A DNA stretch of 64,000 bases from assembly GCF_000423025.1 (NCBI RefSeq), contig NZ_AUHE01000002.1, positions 186,001-250,000 of the forward strand, read 5' to 3'. Source of the DNA: Gordonia shandongensis DSM 45094 (GTDB lineage: Bacteria > Actinomycetota > Actinomycetes > Mycobacteriales > Mycobacteriaceae). Each line of letters begins with the position of its first letter. Position 1 is the first letter of the stretch. The position numbers and the translations under genes are program-made. Below the pieces are notes generated by a model, which was not told where the DNA came from, did not search any database, and saw only the letters and a program-made list of their open reading frames with translations. Below, piece by piece: positions 1-6,881 of this stretch.

Positions 1-68
1 TGGCGACGGGAATCGAACCCGTGTGCACGGCTTTGCAGGCCGTTGCCTCACCACTCGGCCACACCACC
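1..68 (-). tRNA. tRNA-Cys(GCA), copy 2, 3' end cut by window edge
   Basis: On the minus strand the sequence folds as a cloverleaf with a GCA anticodon in the CTGCAAA loop and a standard T-loop. The last bases of the acceptor stem lie beyond base 1. It is almost identical to the complete copy at 442-512. It is the second gene of a Gly-Cys pair with tRNA-Gly at 90-162. Confidence 0.93.
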
Positions 69-89
69 AGGTGCGAGGAACTCGCTCCG

Positions 90-162
90 AGCGGATGACG
101 GGATTCGAACCCGCGACCCTCACCTTGGCAAGGTGATGCGCTACCAGCTGCGCTACATCCGC
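90..162 (-). tRNA. tRNA-Gly(GCC), copy 2
   Basis: A complete 73-nt cloverleaf on the minus strand with 7-bp acceptor stem GCGGATG/CATCCGC, discriminator T and GCC anticodon in TTGCCAA. It is the same as the copy at 554-626. Upstream sequence (163-220) also resembles the region upstream of the other copy, so the promoter was probably duplicated with the gene. Confidence 0.95.
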
Positions 163-285
163 GTGTCGGTGAGCATGTCTTGTGGACGATGTCGCTCACC
201 GGCGACACCAAACACTAGCGGGGCGGTCGTCGCAATTGCAAACCGGGTGGCGCGGCGGTGCTTCGAGGTGTCGGTGACGATACGA

Positions 286-309
286 AAGGCCCGGCGGATG
301 CCGGGCCTT
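286..309 (-). terminator. Intrinsic terminator of the first tRNA Gly-Cys-Val unit
   Basis: A perfect 10-bp inverted repeat (AAGGCCCGGC / GCCGGGCCTT, 4-nt loop), followed on the minus strand by TTT. It lies just downstream of tRNA-Val(GAC) and separates the Gly-Cys-Val unit from the second Gly-Cys pair. Confidence 0.75.
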
Positions 310-350
310 CGCCGTGAGAGTCGGTCGCTCCGCGACGGAGTCTGCGATGG

Positions 351-422
351 TGCGCGATACAAGGATTGAACTTGTGACCTCTTCCGTGTCAGGGAAGCGC
401 TCTCCCACTGAGCTAATCGCGC
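351..422 (-). tRNA. tRNA-Val(GAC)
   Basis: A complete 72-nt cloverleaf on the minus strand: acceptor GCGCGAT/ATCGCGC, anticodon GAC in CTGACAC. It is third in the order Gly-Cys-Val, an arrangement also found in mycobacteria. A terminator hairpin follows at 286-309. Confidence 0.95.
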
Positions 423-441
423 GAGAGATTCGGTGCGGTGG

Positions 442-512
442 AGGTGGCGACGGGAATCGAACCCGTGTGCACGGCTTTGCAGGCCGTTGCCTCACCACTC
501 GGCCACACCACC
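442..512 (-). tRNA. tRNA-Cys(GCA), copy 1
   Basis: A complete 71-nt cloverleaf on the minus strand, acceptor GGTGGTG/CGCCACC with one G-U pair, GCA anticodon. It lies between tRNA-Gly (554-626) and tRNA-Val(GAC) (351-422) and was probably co-transcribed with them. It is duplicated at 1-68. Confidence 0.95.
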
Positions 513-553
513 CGAGACGCGTGGCGCCTCGGCGCGAGCCGGGGCTCGCTCCG

Positions 554-626
554 AGCGGATGACGGGATTCGAACCCGCGACCCTCACCTTGGCAAGGTGA
601 TGCGCTACCAGCTGCGCTACATCCGC
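554..626 (-). tRNA. tRNA-Gly(GCC), copy 1
   Basis: A complete 73-nt cloverleaf on the minus strand with GCC anticodon and the same sequence as 90-162. It is the first gene of the Gly-Cys-Val unit and lies downstream of a good promoter at 671-699. Confidence 0.95.
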
Positions 627-670
627 ACGCTCGTGAGCAGCCTTGTGGGCGTCGCTCACCAGCGAGGAGA

Positions 671-699
671 ACATTAGCGGTGCGGGTGCGTGGAGACAA
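671..699 (-). promoter_or_regulatory. Promoter of the Gly-Cys-Val tRNA unit
   Basis: On the minus strand, TTGTCT (699-694) and TAATGT (676-671) are 17 bp apart and lie about 45 bp upstream of tRNA-Gly. This fits a primary sigma-factor promoter. The second Gly-Cys pair has a related -10-like TAGTGT at 217-212. Confidence 0.55.
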
Positions 700-713
700 A
701 TCGGCTGGTCAGC

Positions 714-733
714 GAATCACGTGTGTGTGATTC
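714..733. promoter_or_regulatory. Inverted repeat between divergent tRNA units
   Basis: A perfect 7-bp inverted repeat, GAATCAC-N6-GTGATTC, in the 220-bp space between the divergent tRNA-Gly and tRNA-Val(CAC) genes. Its size and symmetry fit an operator for a dimeric regulator, but no regulator is known. Nothing else was seen in 627-846 beyond the tRNA promoter. Confidence 0.3.
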
Positions 734-846
734 CGCAGGTCGGACCGGGGAGTGGTGACCCACGATTTGTCGACGGCCGATAGGGGTGTGTACGCTCATC
801 CCTCGTGCGACACCGACCGGCGTCGGCGCCGCACGCAACTCGATAG

Positions 847-918
847 GGTCCCGTGGCTCAGTGGAAGAGCGTCCCGTTCACACCGGGAAGGTCGCTGGTT
901 CGATCCCAGCCGGGACCA
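847..918 (+). tRNA. tRNA-Val(CAC)
   Basis: A complete 72-nt cloverleaf on the plus strand: acceptor GGTCCCG/CGGGACC, CAC anticodon in TTCACAC, discriminator A. It is transcribed away from the other five tRNAs. Its 3' end (906-919) recurs as a 14-bp direct repeat at 1752-1765, as expected when an element has used the gene as an attachment site. Confidence 0.95.
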
Positions 919-919
919 C
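906..919 (+). repeat. Possible attachment-site core in tRNA-Val 3' end
   Basis: The 14 bases covering the 3' T-stem and acceptor of tRNA-Val(CAC), running one base past the gene, are repeated exactly at 1752-1765. Integrases of many genomic islands use tRNA 3' ends, so this may be one half of an att pair. No integrase gene is visible nearby, so the assignment is inferred. Confidence 0.4.
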
Positions 920-939
920 TGCTATTAGGCCAGTTCAGA

Positions 940-967
940 GGCGCTTTCCGTCGACGCGGAGGGCGCC
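940..967 (+). terminator. Intrinsic terminator of tRNA-Val(CAC)
   Basis: A 10-bp stem (GGCGCTTTCC / GGAGGGCGCC, two G-U pairs, 8-nt loop) begins 22 bp after the tRNA. It is followed by the pyrimidine-rich CTTCCTGTTCC. Confidence 0.6.
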
Positions 968-987
968 CTTCCTGTTCCGTGGACTCT

Positions 988-1131
988 CTATGGAAACGGC
1001 TTCAATGCCGAGTCCAGGTGTTCGCTCAACCGCGTGGCCACCTGCTCCAGGTCGTCCGGGTCGGCGTCGAGGAGTGCGGATTGTTCCCACCAGTGGGCGT
1101 GGGTCTGGTGGGTCCACGTCACCCGAGGCAT
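988..1131 (-). CDS. Possible small protein or gene remnant, 47 aa
   Basis: A 47-residue frame on the minus strand begins at ATG 1131 and ends TAG at 988. It contains a Trp-pair segment (HAHWWEQ, residues 11-17) followed by an acidic, amphipathic-looking stretch (residues 22-43). Codons have the high GC3 typical of real genes here, and the peptide reads like protein rather than noise. There is no clear ribosome binding site and I recognise no family. It lies between the two copies of the tRNA-Val att-like repeat, so it may be the C-terminal scrap of a lost gene. Treat as doubtful. Confidence 0.25.
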   Translation of the reverse strand: MPRVTWTHQTHAHWWEQSALLDADPDDLEQVATRLSEHLDSALKPFP

Positions 1132-1281
1132 CGGTGGCCGACTCGATCGGCGCACCGGTCCATGAAACTGTGGGCATCTGACGCTCATCGGTGCGGAGTC
1201 GGCGTGAGATTGCGCCAGGCGTCCTGTGCGCATCATGCGCGATGACCGTGATTGTGCCCGTTCGCTGACTACTGTGGCCTT

Positions 1282-1722
1282 ATGTTCGACGCAGACCCGA
1301 CCGCCGTCGACCTCGGACGGTTCGTGACCTCCGCACCCGAGGCTGTGTGGCGTGCGTTGACCGAGTCCGATCTGGTGGCTCAATGGTTGGCGCGGCCCGT
1401 CGGGATGGTTGCCGAGGTCGGCGTTGTTTTCGTTTTCGAGATCCCCTCCGACCCGCCGGGTGAAGCCGCCTGTGAAGTGCTCGTTGTCGAGCCGAAACGG
1501 CGATTCGAGCACACCTATACAGACCTGCGCGCCAAACGTCCGGCGCGTTGGGTTATCCGATGGTCGCTGGTGCCGAAGGGGCGCGGCACGCGTGTCGTGT
1601 TCCGATTCGATGGCTTCGATGCCAACGACCGGATGCAACGTATGGCGCGCAACGCGCTCGAACGCGGCTACGACCGGACGGTGTTACCCGAACTAGCCGA
1701 ATTCGTGAGTACGATGCGCTAG
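1282..1722 (+). CDS. SRPBCC/AHSA1-like protein
   Basis: This 146-residue protein looks like the AHSA1 branch of the START/Bet v1-like (SRPBCC) superfamily, small helix-grip domains with a hydrophobic cavity. The N-terminus has the family pattern (strand, then APEAVWRALTESD and a Trp), the middle carries strands ending PKRRFEHTY and RWSLVPKGRGTRVVFRFDGF, and a long C-terminal helix closes the fold (about 115-142). Many relatives in actinobacteria have no assigned ligand. I chose ATG 1282 over the upstream TTG 1252 because family similarity starts there. It stands alone within the stretch bounded by the tRNA-Val repeats (906-919 and 1752-1765). Fold fairly sure; function unknown. Confidence 0.75.
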   Translation: MFDADPTAVDLGRFVTSAPEAVWRALTESDLVAQWLARPVGMVAEVGVVFVFEIPSDPPGEAACEVLVVEPKRRFEHTYTDLRAKRPARWVIRWSLVPKGRGTRVVFRFDGFDANDRMQRMARNALERGYDRTVLPELAEFVSTMR

Positions 1723-1751
1723 AACGTCACCGGCATTCAAGCCGGCAACGG

Positions 1752-1765
1752 CCAGCCGGGACCAC
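1752..1765 (+). repeat. Copy of tRNA-Val(CAC) 3' end (att-like)
   Basis: An exact 14-bp copy of tRNA-Val(CAC) bases 906-919, in the same orientation and about 0.85 kb away. The sequences on both sides differ. A specific 14-mer is not expected twice within 1 kb by chance, so this looks like the distal border of a small or decayed insertion. Confidence 0.4.
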
Positions 1766-1889
1766 AAGAATAAGACCCTGGCCCCAACGACTGGCCGATC
1801 GCCTCGACTTCTCCGAGAGCCTTGTATACCCCCGTTCAAACCATCTCGGTGTCGCCGTGAGGGGCGGACCGCTCGGCAGCGGGAGGCAC

Positions 1890-1917
1890 GGCCATCCTGT
1901 CGGACGGAGGGATGGCC
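1890..1917. other. Hairpin, possible weak terminator
   Basis: An 8-bp inverted repeat, GGCCATCC / GGATGGCC, with a 12-nt loop. No T-run follows on either side, so it is a poor intrinsic terminator. It lies 170 bp after the AHSA1-like gene. Confidence 0.25.
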
Positions 1918-2334
1918 GGTATTCGAGTATCGACGATGATCGTCGACGATGCATGGTTGCGTTTATGCAATACTGTATTCTGGTCAGCCGATCCGGTTGA
2001 GCCGTGCGGGAGAGTGCGGTCACGCTGTGAAGGGGGAACACACTGTGGGGGAATTTTCGGACTCGCCGATTCGTCGTCGGCGCTCGCGGTACGCCGTGGA
2101 GGTGTAGATCGTGGCCTTCGGTGACACGCGGAATAACGCAATGACTGATCAAATGATCGTCCATTACAGGCTGAGTCGGCCGTGCAGCAGCGTTCCGCGG
2201 AACAGTCCAACGCCGACCCCAGGTTCTCGCCACCATTCCTGGACTCAGCACGAGGCGATTGCCTCAATGGAAACGCGGTCGATGGAGAAGGTGAACACGG
2301 AGACGCGGTGACGGGTGGTTCAAAGGGGTGTGGG

Positions 2335-2724
2335 GTGGTTCAATTGGTAGGGATACAAGCGGTTTCTGAGCCTGTATCAACTGTCGCTGATTCATCTTCT
2401 TGGGTCTTGGGTGCAGTGGGTATTGTTCTGATGATTGTTGGGCTGTTGGTTTCAACTGCTCTGGTGAGTCGGGGTCGATATTGGTGGGCCTTATCTCCTA
2501 TTTTACCGGCTTCCATACCGTTTTTTGTTGCGTTGACAATTGATTCTGGTTTTCTCGTCGGATTCGTTGGTGTTCTTATGATCGATTGTTATACCTGGGC
2601 GTTGGCGTATGGTAATGGAAGTGGGGAAGTGTTCGTCAAGCGAGATTGGGACGATATCAAAGACCTGTTTTCCTGGATACCCAGAAAGCATCGTAGAGAG
2701 GACTTTCGCGGACCACGTTTCTGA
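2335..2724 (+). CDS. Low-GC small membrane protein of unknown function
   Basis: A 129-residue frame read from GTG 2335, placed 6 bases after AAAGGGG. It has two to three hydrophobic segments: about residues 20-43 (WVLGAVGIVLMIVGLLVSTA), 50-66 and 69-88. A charged, basic C-terminus (about 95-129) rich in Lys, Arg and Asp is probably cytosolic. The same frame is open upstream to 2182, but that part resembles the non-coding flank. Base composition is strikingly lower in GC than every neighbour, with many T-ending codons (ATT, GTT, TTT), so recent horizontal acquisition is likely. I do not recognise a family. The position next to a tRNA att-like repeat fits cargo of a small island, for example an immunity or stress membrane protein, but that is speculation. 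Confidence 0.6.
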   Translation: MVQLVGIQAVSEPVSTVADSSSWVLGAVGIVLMIVGLLVSTALVSRGRYWWALSPILPASIPFFVALTIDSGFLVGFVGVLMIDCYTWALAYGNGSGEVFVKRDWDDIKDLFSWIPRKHRREDFRGPRF

Positions 2725-2864
2725 TCGGAGAAGAGCGCCCTCGCGCCCTCCACGACCGTGAGTTCCGGATGCGCCGGTAGGCCGCCGGCCGAGTGCTGAT
2801 CGGACGTTTCGGACGCTGCGGTGCGTCGTGCGTCGTCGATGCAGCGCAGCAGTATTATCGCGAC

Positions 2865-4193
2865 GTGAGAGCAGAGGGCGCGCACGAGCGTCGGGTGACC
2901 TGGCCGATGGTGATCGTGGCGGCTGCGGGAGCCGTCCTGATCATCGCGTGGTGCATCTGGGTGGTACCCATCGATCACCCGGTGTACGGACTGTTCAACA
3001 TGGGCGTCGACAATCACGTGTACCGAGGAGGCGCCGAAGCCGTCTGGAACGGCACCCCGCTCTACGACGGCCCCGTCTACAAAGTCTGGCAGTTCACCTA
3101 CCCGCCCTTCGCCGCCCTGATCCTCGTACCCCTGGCCTGGACGGGACTGCACGGCGCACAGGTGCTGTGGAACATCGGCAACGTGGTGTGCCTGCTCGCC
3201 GTGGTCGCGATGTCGCTGCGCGCCCTGCACTTCCGATTCGACCGCCGCTTCGTCGCATTCGTGATCGGCTTCAGCATCGCCGTCGTCGGGCTCGAACCGG
3301 TTCACACGACGCTGTGGAACGGCCAGATCAACCTGCTGCTGGCGGTCCTGGTGATCGGCGACCTCGCGCGTCGGTCAGGACGCTGGACAGGGATCGGCAC
3401 CGGCCTGGCCGCCGGCATCAAACTCACGCCGATCTTCTACGCCGCCCACCTGATCACGACCCGCCGATGGCGCGCGGCGATCACGCTGATCATCACCTTC
3501 GCGGCCACGATCGCGATCGGGATCGCGGTCCTGGGCTCGCAAGGGGTGGAGTTCTGGACCGTTCGCCTCACCGAGACCGGACGGATCGGCCCCTTGACTC
3601 ACCCGGCCAACCAGTCGTTGAACGGATTCTTCGCCAGGCTGGGGCCGATGGGCCTCGGGAATCCGCCGAACTGGCTGTGGATTCCCACCGGGGTGCTGGT
3701 GGGATGCCTCGGCCTCTGGGCGGCGTGGTCGGCGCACCGCGTCGGCCGCGACCTGCTCGCGATCAGCATCACCGGGATGACGTCAGCGGCGGTGTCCCCG
3801 TTCTCCTGGGGCCACCACTGGGTGTGGGTGGTTCCACTGCTGCTGATCGCCCTCGTCGAAGCCGTCGACGCCGTCGACCGCACCCGCGTCCGGACCTGGG
3901 TGTGGGCACTCGCGCCGATCGCGGTCGTCGCATCGACCTTCACCTGGTGGCGCCGGTCGACCGTCACGTCGCGCGACGGCGTCGAACACCTGCGCCTGCG
4001 ATTCGGGATCTTCCGGTTCATCCGATCCCCGCAGGGGCCCGGCTGGGAGATCGCGCTGCGCCTCGCGGGCAGCGGCGCCTACGTCCTGTTGCTGCTGGCG
4101 ACGATCGCGGTAACGCTGTGGTGGACGCGGCGAGTCGAACCGATACGATTCAAGCCGACCGTGTCCGAAAGCGCGAGCGCGCATTCAGACTGA
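2865..4193 (+). CDS. GT87-family polyprenol-phosphomannose mannosyltransferase
   Basis: A 442-residue polytopic membrane protein of glycosyltransferase family 87 (formerly DUF2029). In mycobacteria such enzymes (PimE, Rv2181) use polyprenol-phosphate mannose outside the membrane to add alpha-1,2-mannose to PIMs, lipomannan or lipoarabinomannan. Signs: a first membrane helix (about 12-34), then an extracytoplasmic loop with the acidic NMGVDNHVY motif (Asp49, the expected catalytic position), a conserved YPP (FTYPPFAAL), WNGQIN further on, and about ten hydrophobic helices. GTG 2865 was chosen because the 24 upstream codons are poorly protein-like. It precedes thrS by 30 bp and lies near the PIM genes, which fits lipoglycan synthesis. 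Exact acceptor unknown. Confidence 0.8.
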   Translation: MRAEGAHERRVTWPMVIVAAAGAVLIIAWCIWVVPIDHPVYGLFNMGVDNHVYRGGAEAVWNGTPLYDGPVYKVWQFTYPPFAALILVPLAWTGLHGAQVLWNIGNVVCLLAVVAMSLRALHFRFDRRFVAFVIGFSIAVVGLEPVHTTLWNGQINLLLAVLVIGDLARRSGRWTGIGTGLAAGIKLTPIFYAAHLITTRRWRAAITLIITFAATIAIGIAVLGSQGVEFWTVRLTETGRIGPLTHPANQSLNGFFARLGPMGLGNPPNWLWIPTGVLVGCLGLWAAWSAHRVGRDLLAISITGMTSAAVSPFSWGHHWVWVVPLLLIALVEAVDAVDRTRVRTWVWALAPIAVVASTFTWWRRSTVTSRDGVEHLRLRFGIFRFIRSPQGPGWEIALRLAGSGAYVLLLLATIAVTLWWTRRVEPIRFKPTVSESASAHSD

Positions 4194-4223
4194 AGATCCG
4201 AGACTGATTCGAGGAGTTGGACC

Positions 4224-6326
4224 GTGTCCGACAATGCCGCCCCCGCGGAAAGACTGTGCCTGCCCGACTCGTTCCGGGTGCCGGCCGGCACGACCGCGGG
4301 CGCCGCGATGCGGGACGTCGAACTCCCCGAGGGCACAGTGCTGCCGAACAAGGGGCCGCAGGCGGTCGTCGTCGTTCGCGAGGCCGACGGCACCCTGCGC
4401 GATCTCGCGTGGGCACCCGAGATCGACACCTACGTGGAGCCCGTCACCGCCGACTCCGACGACGGCCGAGCCGTGATCCGTCACTCGTGCGCCCACGTCC
4501 TGGCCCAAGCGGTCCAGGAGGCGAATCCCGACGCCCACCTCGGGATCGGACCACCGATCGTCGACGGCTTCTACTACGACTTCCAGGTCGACGACCCGTT
4601 CACCCCCGAGGACCTCGCGGCCCTCGAGAAGCGGATGCGCAAGATCATCAAATCGGGTCAGCGTTTCTCGCGGCGCGTCTACGAGTCGAAGGACGCCGCC
4701 CGGGCCGAACTGGCGAACGAGCCGTTCAAACTGGAGCTCATCGACGACAAGGGCGCCGCCGACGACGACGAGATCATGGAGGTCGGCGGCGCGGAACTGA
4801 CGGCCTACGACAACCTCAACCCGCGGACCGGGGAACGGATCTGGGGCGACCTGTGCCGCGGCCCGCACGTGCCGACCACGAAGTACATTCCGGCGTTCAC
4901 GCTGACCCGCAGCTCGGCCGCCTACTGGCGCGGCGATCAGAGCCTCGCGGGGCTGCAGCGCGTGTACGGGACCGCCTGGGAGTCGACCGAGGCGATGGAC
5001 GAGTACCTCGACCGCCTGGCCGAGGCCGAGAAGCGCGATCACCGCCGTCTCGGGTCCGAACTCGACCTGTTCAGCTTTCCCGACGAGCTCGGCTCGGGCC
5101 TGCCGGTCTTCCATCCCAAGGGCGGCATCATCCGCAAGGAGATGGAGGACTACTCGCGCGAGCAGCACGCGGCCGCCGACTACGAGTTCGTCAACACCCC
5201 GCACGTGACGAAGGGGCACCTGTTCGAGGTGTCGAAGCACCTCGACTGGTACGCCGACGGAATGTTCCCGCCGATGCACCTCGACGCCGAGTTCAACGAG
5301 GACGGCACGGTTCGCAAACCCGGCCAGGACTACTACGTCAAGCCGATGAACTGCCCGATGCACAACCTGATCTACCGGTCGCGCGGCCGCAGCTACCGCG
5401 AACTGCCGCTGCGGTTGTTCGAGTTCGGTTCGGTGTACCGGTACGAGAAGTCCGGCGTCGTGCACGGGTTGACGCGGGCGCGCGGCTTCACCCAGGACGA
5501 TGCGCACATCTACTGCACGCAGGAGCAGGTGGTCGAGGAGCTGACCACCACGCTGAACTTCGTGCTGCAGTTGCTCAAGGACTACGGCCTCGACGACTTC
5601 TACCTCGAGCTCTCGACGAAGGACCCGGAGAAGTACGTCGGCACCGACGAGGTGTGGGACCAGGCCACCGAGACGCTGCGCCAGGTCGGCGAGTCGTCGG
5701 GTCTCGAACTCGTGCCGGACCCGGAAGGCGCCGCGTTCTACGGGCCCAAGATCTCCGTGCAGGTCAAGGATGCGCTGGGCCGCACCTGGCAGATGTCGAC
5801 GCTGCAGCTCGACTTCTTCGAGCCCGAACTGTTCGAGCTGGAGTACACCGCCGGCGACGGCACCAAGAAGCGACCGGTCATGATCCACCGCGCGCTGTTC
5901 GGTTCCATCGAGCGCTTCTTCGGCGTGCTGACCGAGCATTACGGGGGCGCCTTCCCGGTCTGGCTCTCGCCGGTCCAGGTGGTCGGCATTCCGGTGGCCG
6001 AAGCCTTCGTGCCGCACCTGCAGGCCGTGGTCGGCCGGTTGAAGAACCGTCGGGTCCGCGCGGAGGTCGACTACTCCGACGACCGCATGCAGAAGAAGAT
6101 CCGCAACCACACCACCGCCAAGGTGCCGTTCATGCTGCTGGCCGGCGAACGCGATGTGGAGGCCGGCGCCGTCAGCTTCCGCTTCCGCGACGGGACCCAG
6201 CTGAACGGTGTGCCCGTCGACGAGGCGATCGTCGCGATCGACGAATGGGAGGAGTCGCGTCGCAACGATTCCCCGACCGCGGACACCATGCAGGAGTTCC
6301 TCGACGCCGCGCGCAAGCGGCGGTGA
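4224..6326 (+). CDS. thrS: Threonyl-tRNA synthetase
   Basis: Class II aminoacyl-tRNA synthetase, 700 residues, charging tRNA-Thr in the cytosol. Domains in order: N-terminal TGS region (about 10-75), editing domain with the HSCAH zinc/hydrolysis motif (87-91), catalytic core with the zinc-binding Cys in KPMNCPMHN and motif 2 in [15 protein letters not shown], motif 3 near [10 protein letters not shown], and an anticodon-binding domain (about 585-690). Length is normal for the family. GTG 4224 follows the site GAGGAG by 8 bases. No T-box leader was seen in the 30-bp space after the GT87 gene. It heads the conserved thrS-HIT-pgsA-patA-pimA run known from M. tuberculosis. Confidence 0.98.
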   Translation: MSDNAAPAERLCLPDSFRVPAGTTAGAAMRDVELPEGTVLPNKGPQAVVVVREADGTLRDLAWAPEIDTYVEPVTADSDDGRAVIRHSCAHVLAQAVQEANPDAHLGIGPPIVDGFYYDFQVDDPFTPEDLAALEKRMRKIIKSGQRFSRRVYESKDAARAELANEPFKLELIDDKGAADDDEIMEVGGAELTAYDNLNPRTGERIWGDLCRGPHVPTTKYIPAFTLTRSSAAYWRGDQSLAGLQRVYGTAWESTEAMDEYLDRLAEAEKRDHRRLGSELDLFSFPDELGSGLPVFHPKGGIIRKEMEDYSREQHAAADYEFVNTPHVTKGHLFEVSKHLDWYADGMFPPMHLDAEFNEDGTVRKPGQDYYVKPMNCPMHNLIYRSRGRSYRELPLRLFEFGSVYRYEKSGVVHGLTRARGFTQDDAHIYCTQEQVVEELTTTLNFVLQLLKDYGLDDFYLELSTKDPEKYVGTDEVWDQATETLRQVGESSGLELVPDPEGAAFYGPKISVQVKDALGRTWQMSTLQLDFFEPELFELEYTAGDGTKKRPVMIHRALFGSIERFFGVLTEHYGGAFPVWLSPVQVVGIPVAEAFVPHLQAVVGRLKNRRVRAEVDYSDDRMQKKIRNHTTAKVPFMLLAGERDVEAGAVSFRFRDGTQLNGVPVDEAIVAIDEWEESRRNDSPTADTMQEFLDAARKRR

Positions 6327-6343
6327 GCGGGGGAGCGAGTGCC

Positions 6344-6871
6344 ATGACCGACCCGGATCACCTGCAGCGACTGTGGACGCCGCACCGCATGAGCTACATC
6401 ACCGCGACGGCTCCCCGCCGAGCCGCCGACGGCGGGGAGCTCACCGGGCACCCGTTCCTCGACATTCCGCGGATGAACGACGAGGACGGGCTCATCGTCG
6501 CGCGCGGCGAGACGGTGTATGCGGTGCTGAACCTGTACCCGTACAACCCCGGACACTCGATGGTGGTCCCGTACCGGCAGGTCGCGGACCTGGAGGATCT
6601 CACGGCCGCCGAGGCCGACGAGCTGATGGCCTTCACCCAGCGGCTGATCCGCGTGATCAAATCGGTGTCGAGACCCGACGCGTTCAACGTCGGTCTCAAC
6701 CTCGGCTCGGCGGCGGGCGGCTCGCTGTCGGAACACCTGCACCAGCACGTGGTCCCGCGATGGACCGGCGACGCCAACTTCATCACGGTCGTCGGTGACA
6801 CCAAGGTGCTGCCGCAACTGTTGGCCCAGACCCGCGCGCTGCTGGCTGAAGCTTGGAACGAGATCGGATGA
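6344..6871 (+). CDS. HIT-family dinucleoside polyphosphate phosphorylase/hydrolase
   Basis: A 175-residue histidine-triad protein. The HLHQHVVP motif near residues 130-137 is the nucleotide-binding and catalytic triad (HxHxH), and NLYPYNPGHSMVVPYR is the second conserved block. The M. tuberculosis protein at the same place (Rv2613c) has been characterised as a diadenosine tetraphosphate phosphorylase, so cleavage of Ap4A is the likely role. Start ATG 6344 lies after GGGGAGCGAG, 17 bp downstream of thrS; because synthetases make Ap4A as a by-product, co-expression is logical. It precedes pgsA by 10 bp. Confidence 0.88.
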   Translation: MTDPDHLQRLWTPHRMSYITATAPRRAADGGELTGHPFLDIPRMNDEDGLIVARGETVYAVLNLYPYNPGHSMVVPYRQVADLEDLTAAEADELMAFTQRLIRVIKSVSRPDAFNVGLNLGSAAGGSLSEHLHQHVVPRWTGDANFITVVGDTKVLPQLLAQTRALLAEAWNEIG

Positions 6872-6881
6872 GGGGGACCGC

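Larger units (their letters stand above)
919..1281. other. Gap downstream of tRNA-Val(CAC)
   Basis: This 363-bp stretch holds the tRNA-Val terminator (940-967) and, on the minus strand, a 47-codon reading frame at 988-1131 described separately. The rest (about 1132-1281) shows nothing recognisable apart from the leader of the AHSA1-like gene. Confidence 0.5.
1723..2334. other. 612-bp accessory gap with palindromes, no convincing gene
   Basis: Contents: the tRNA-Val 3'-end copy (1752-1765); an 8-bp hairpin (1890-1917); a palindromic stretch at 1930-1954 with two TCGACGAT copies; TGCAT/ATGCA arms around 1950-1969; and an AT-richer segment near 1955-1982 that could hold a promoter. A 20-codon frame (GTG 2045 to TAG 2107) lies 6 bp after GAAGGGGGA and could be a leader peptide or the stub of a gene. 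Further frames run to about 2311 but look random. Confidence 0.4.

Noticed and set aside
2182-2334. Longer N-terminus for the low-GC membrane protein
   Set aside because: The extra 51 codons have the composition of the flank rather than the gene, and a good ribosome site precedes GTG 2335.
4194-4223. T-box before thrS (and before hisS, aspS, alaS)
   Set aside because: Leaders are too short or lack the T-box sequence and specifier stem.
4185-6110. 641-codon frame opposite thrS
   Set aside because: Antisense shadow of a high-GC gene; composition is not protein-like, and thrS is complete on the other strand.
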